NCBI RefSeq assembly: GCF_004193775.1
Contig: NC_041005.1
Coordinates: 9,364,501 to 9,428,500, forward strand
Direction of reading: 5' to 3'
From: Glycine soja
Lineage: Eukaryota > Streptophyta > Magnoliopsida > Fabales > Fabaceae
DNA: 64,000 bases
Shown here: piece by piece, positions 61,923 to 64,000 of the stretch
How positions within the stretch are numbered: the first letter of the stretch is position 1
Layout: every line of letters begins with the position of its first letter
Notes under the pieces: model-generated
Told to the model about the DNA's origin: nothing
The model's input: the letters and a program-made list of their open reading frames with translations, nothing else
Database searches by the model: none
Translations under genes and position numbers: made by a program

Positions 61923-63180
61923 ATGGACGAAGATCAGTAAATATATGACAACATAATGTCTGAAGAAGTTAATATGAATGAAGACAATGGAGATGAACCT
62001 GGTGTGTTTGAAAATATTGATTGTTCTGATGCCTTCAATACTTCTCAAGTATTGATATGATTTTGTATTTTGTTAAAGTAAGTAAATGAATGTCCCTTGA
62101 AGACTAAACATGTATTATCCCTTTTGTAAGTATTTTCTACCCGTGATGACGTTTTGCATTGGACTCGCTCTATTGCGTATGATATTGGTTTTGTGGCAGT
62201 GATAATGAGGTCAGACACAGATACTGGAAAGAGAGGAAGGACCTCATATATTTTAATTGGTTGTGAGAGAAGTGGAAAATATATGACATACAAGAAAGAT
62301 TTAGTACGAACAGTTACTGGCAGTAGAAAATGTGGATGTACCTTTAAGCTGCGAGCGAAACCAGTGTTAGGAGATGAAGGATGGATGGTGAAGTTAATAT
62401 GTGGGAGTCATAATCATGCATTGGCTAAGTCATTCGTTGGACATCCATATGTTAGTCGACTAACTAAGGATGAGAAGATTATTATTGGTGATACGACAAA
62501 GTCAATGGTGAAACCAAAGAATATTCTTCTGACATTGAAGGAGCACAATGCCACCAATTGTACAACAATGAAGCAAGTATACAATGCAAGATATGTTTAC
62601 CACTCTTCTATAAGAGGTAGTAATAGTGAAATGCAACAACTAATGAAACTTCTTGAACGCGATCAATATATTCATTGGCATAGATTGAAGGATGAAGATG
62701 TTGTACGTGATATATTTTGGAGTCATCCTGATGCAGTGGAATTAACCAATGTCTTTAATTTGGTATTTCTCATAGATAGTTCCTACAAAAAAAACAAATA
62801 CAGGATGCTTTTACTTGACATTGTTGGTGTGACACCAACTGGGATGATATTTTCAGCTACATTTGCCTATTTAGGGGGAAAATGTATAAGCAATGTTGTT
62901 TGGGCTCTGGAACGATTTTCAGGTATTCTTTTGAGACGTGACACAATCCCTCAAGTTGTTATTACCAATAGAGATTCAACATTGATGAATGATGTGAAAA
63001 CTGTTTTCCTTAAGGCAACCAACTTGTTGTGTTGGTTTCACATTGATAAAAATGTGAAGACAAAATGTAAGACCCTTGTAGGTCAAAAAAATGCATGAGA
63101 TTATGTCATCGAAGCATGGGGGAGTGTGGTGGATTGTCCTTCTGAGCAAGAGTTCGATGATTGCCTTATTCATATTAGAA
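61923..63180 (+). pseudogene. MULE transposase of the FAR1-like type, truncated
   Basis: A short acidic N-terminal piece begins at 61923 (MDEDQ, then a stop). A long open frame at 62154-63098 (314 residues) has a FAR1-type WRKY-GCM1 DNA-binding region, SDTDTGKRGRTSYILIGCER, RKCGCTFKLRAKPVLGDEGW and ICGSHNHALAKSFVGHPY. It also has the start of the MULE catalytic domain, NLVFLIDSSYKKNKYRMLLL with the first Asp and VVITNRDSTLM with the second, then CWFHIDKNVKTKCKTLVGQK. A TGA at 63096-63098 stands where family members have Trp. A recognisable stretch (DYVIEAWGSVVDCPSEQEFD) continues in frame and then homology ends near 63180, so the rest of the transposase is missing. It is a mobile-element gene and not a host FAR1 gene. 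Confidence 0.9.
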
Positions 63181-63254
63181 AAAAAGGCATGTTTACCAAA
63201 GATAAAAGGAAGAATAAGTGCTCTAAGTTTGCAAGCAAAAACTACTACAAGATG

Positions 63255-63540
63255 ATTAGGATTTTGGGTTTAGAGATTTTGGGTTATGTTTTAGGATTTA
63301 TGATTTATGGTTTAGGGTTTATGGTGTATCGTTTAAGGTTTATAGGGTTTAGTGTATAGGATTTAATTATGTTAGGGTTAGGGGTTTAGTTAGGTTAGTG
63401 TTGCAGGTAACTTGTTTTAGGGTTTAATGTTTACTTATTTTAGTCTTTAGGATAACTTGTTGTAAAGTTTAGGCTAACTTTTTAAGGGTTTAGGGTTTAC
63501 ATGGTTTAGTGTTTAGGGTTAATATGTTTAGTTAAACAAC
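63255..63540 (+). repeat. Degenerate telomere-like TTTAGGG tract
   Basis: About 280 bases are rich in TTTAGGG, GGTTTAGGGTTT and slight variants (TTTAGGAT, TTAAGGTTT), the plant telomere unit in an imperfect, drifting form. It directly follows the MULE remnant. Confidence 0.8.
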
Positions 63541-64000
63541 ATAATAGCGAAATACCACATAAACACAGTTGAAAACCATAGTTATAATATACATAGCGAG
63601 TCAAATAAGAAAATTGTTAAGCATTGTTCAGTCATATTGCACACAAATATCCTATAGTACTCAGTCAATCGCAAATGTCTTCATCATCGTCTAGCATCAT
63701 CTTTGTCCTGTGTATCCCTCCTTTATCTGTATTGAACATAAACATTTCTTTGGTTAGTGACACTTCTGGCTAATCTTAGACAGTGCTTAGTTAGAGTGTA
63801 TGCATCAGTTTCAGCAGTGACCATCCTCTTGTGGATCATGCGTTCCAAACTTTCTAGTATCCTTTGGCAAGTGGCCTATGTCATTCATAACAAAGTAAAA
63901 AATACCACATACAAAGCATGACAAAAAATATTACTAATATTGAATTGAAAATATATTATACCATTGCATGCCGAGGCATGTCTGCATTGGCAGCCACAAG
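63541..64000. other. Window end, no gene recognised
   Basis: The minus strand has short protein-like fragments near 63800-63890 (NDIGHLPKDTRKFG type), which could be the tail of another mobile element, but no frame is sustained. Confidence 0.35.

Noticed and set aside
62154..63098. Calling this a host FAR1/FHY3 transcription factor gene
   Set aside because: The sequence matches the high-copy FAR1-like MULE transposase type, ends at a nonsense codon and lacks the C-terminal SWIM region.

Overview
This is a stretch of plant nuclear DNA, most likely from a legume close to soybean (Glycine). That inference rests on spliced plant-type genes, AT-rich intergenic DNA with long (AT)n tracts, a Sirevirus-type copia element of the SIRE1 kind whose LTRs carry many copies of the palindrome GTAATCGATTAC, and DNA transposons and gene fragments of familiar plant families. 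No organism was given and no search was run, so the species is inference. The window is dominated by transposons. Only one gene looks intact: a three-exon R2R3-MYB transcription factor on the minus strand at 45674-47008.

Positions 1-17706 are a nested retrotransposon complex. An old, much broken Ty3/gypsy element of the Tat/Ogre lineage lies on the minus strand, with its 5' LTR near 17047-17706, gag, protease, RT, RNase H, a second (archaeal-type) RNase H and integrase, then a ~55-bp tandem array in its 3' untranslated part. A young Sirevirus (1745-9894, minus strand, TSD GATAG) inserted into that array. A solo LTR of the same Sirevirus family (15616-16790, plus strand, TSD AACAC) sits in the gag. 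The Sirevirus has near-identical LTRs and an almost open gag-pol frame, but a deletion has removed the protease and most of the integrase. It also carries an extra ORF after pol, preceded by what looks like its own promoter.

Positions 17707-34000 hold a broken Mutator-like transposase (18414-20480), long AT-rich DNA without recognisable genes, a 1-kb near-perfect palindrome (26492-27507) and a decayed PIF/Harbinger element (31200-33670).

Positions 34600-57150 are the most unusual part. They hold a hAT MITE and then three separate DNA transposons that each appear to have captured host gene fragments: a Tourist/PIF-like element with a plastid ribosomal protein L4 fragment (35440-36866), a CACTA element with FHA-domain and fatty-acid-amide-hydrolase fragments (about 38813-42709), and a second CACTA element with YODA-type MAPKKK and alcohol-dehydrogenase fragments (52905-57150, TSD TTA). 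The captured CACTA pieces keep apparent introns, so capture was at DNA level. The MYB gene lies between the two CACTA elements.

Positions 57151-64000 hold a broken hAT transposase with BED finger, a stack of ~190-bp repeats leading into a FAR1-like MULE transposase pseudogene, and a tract of degenerate telomere-like TTTAGGG repeats. Nothing here forms an operon; the only functional relations visible are those among parts of each mobile element.
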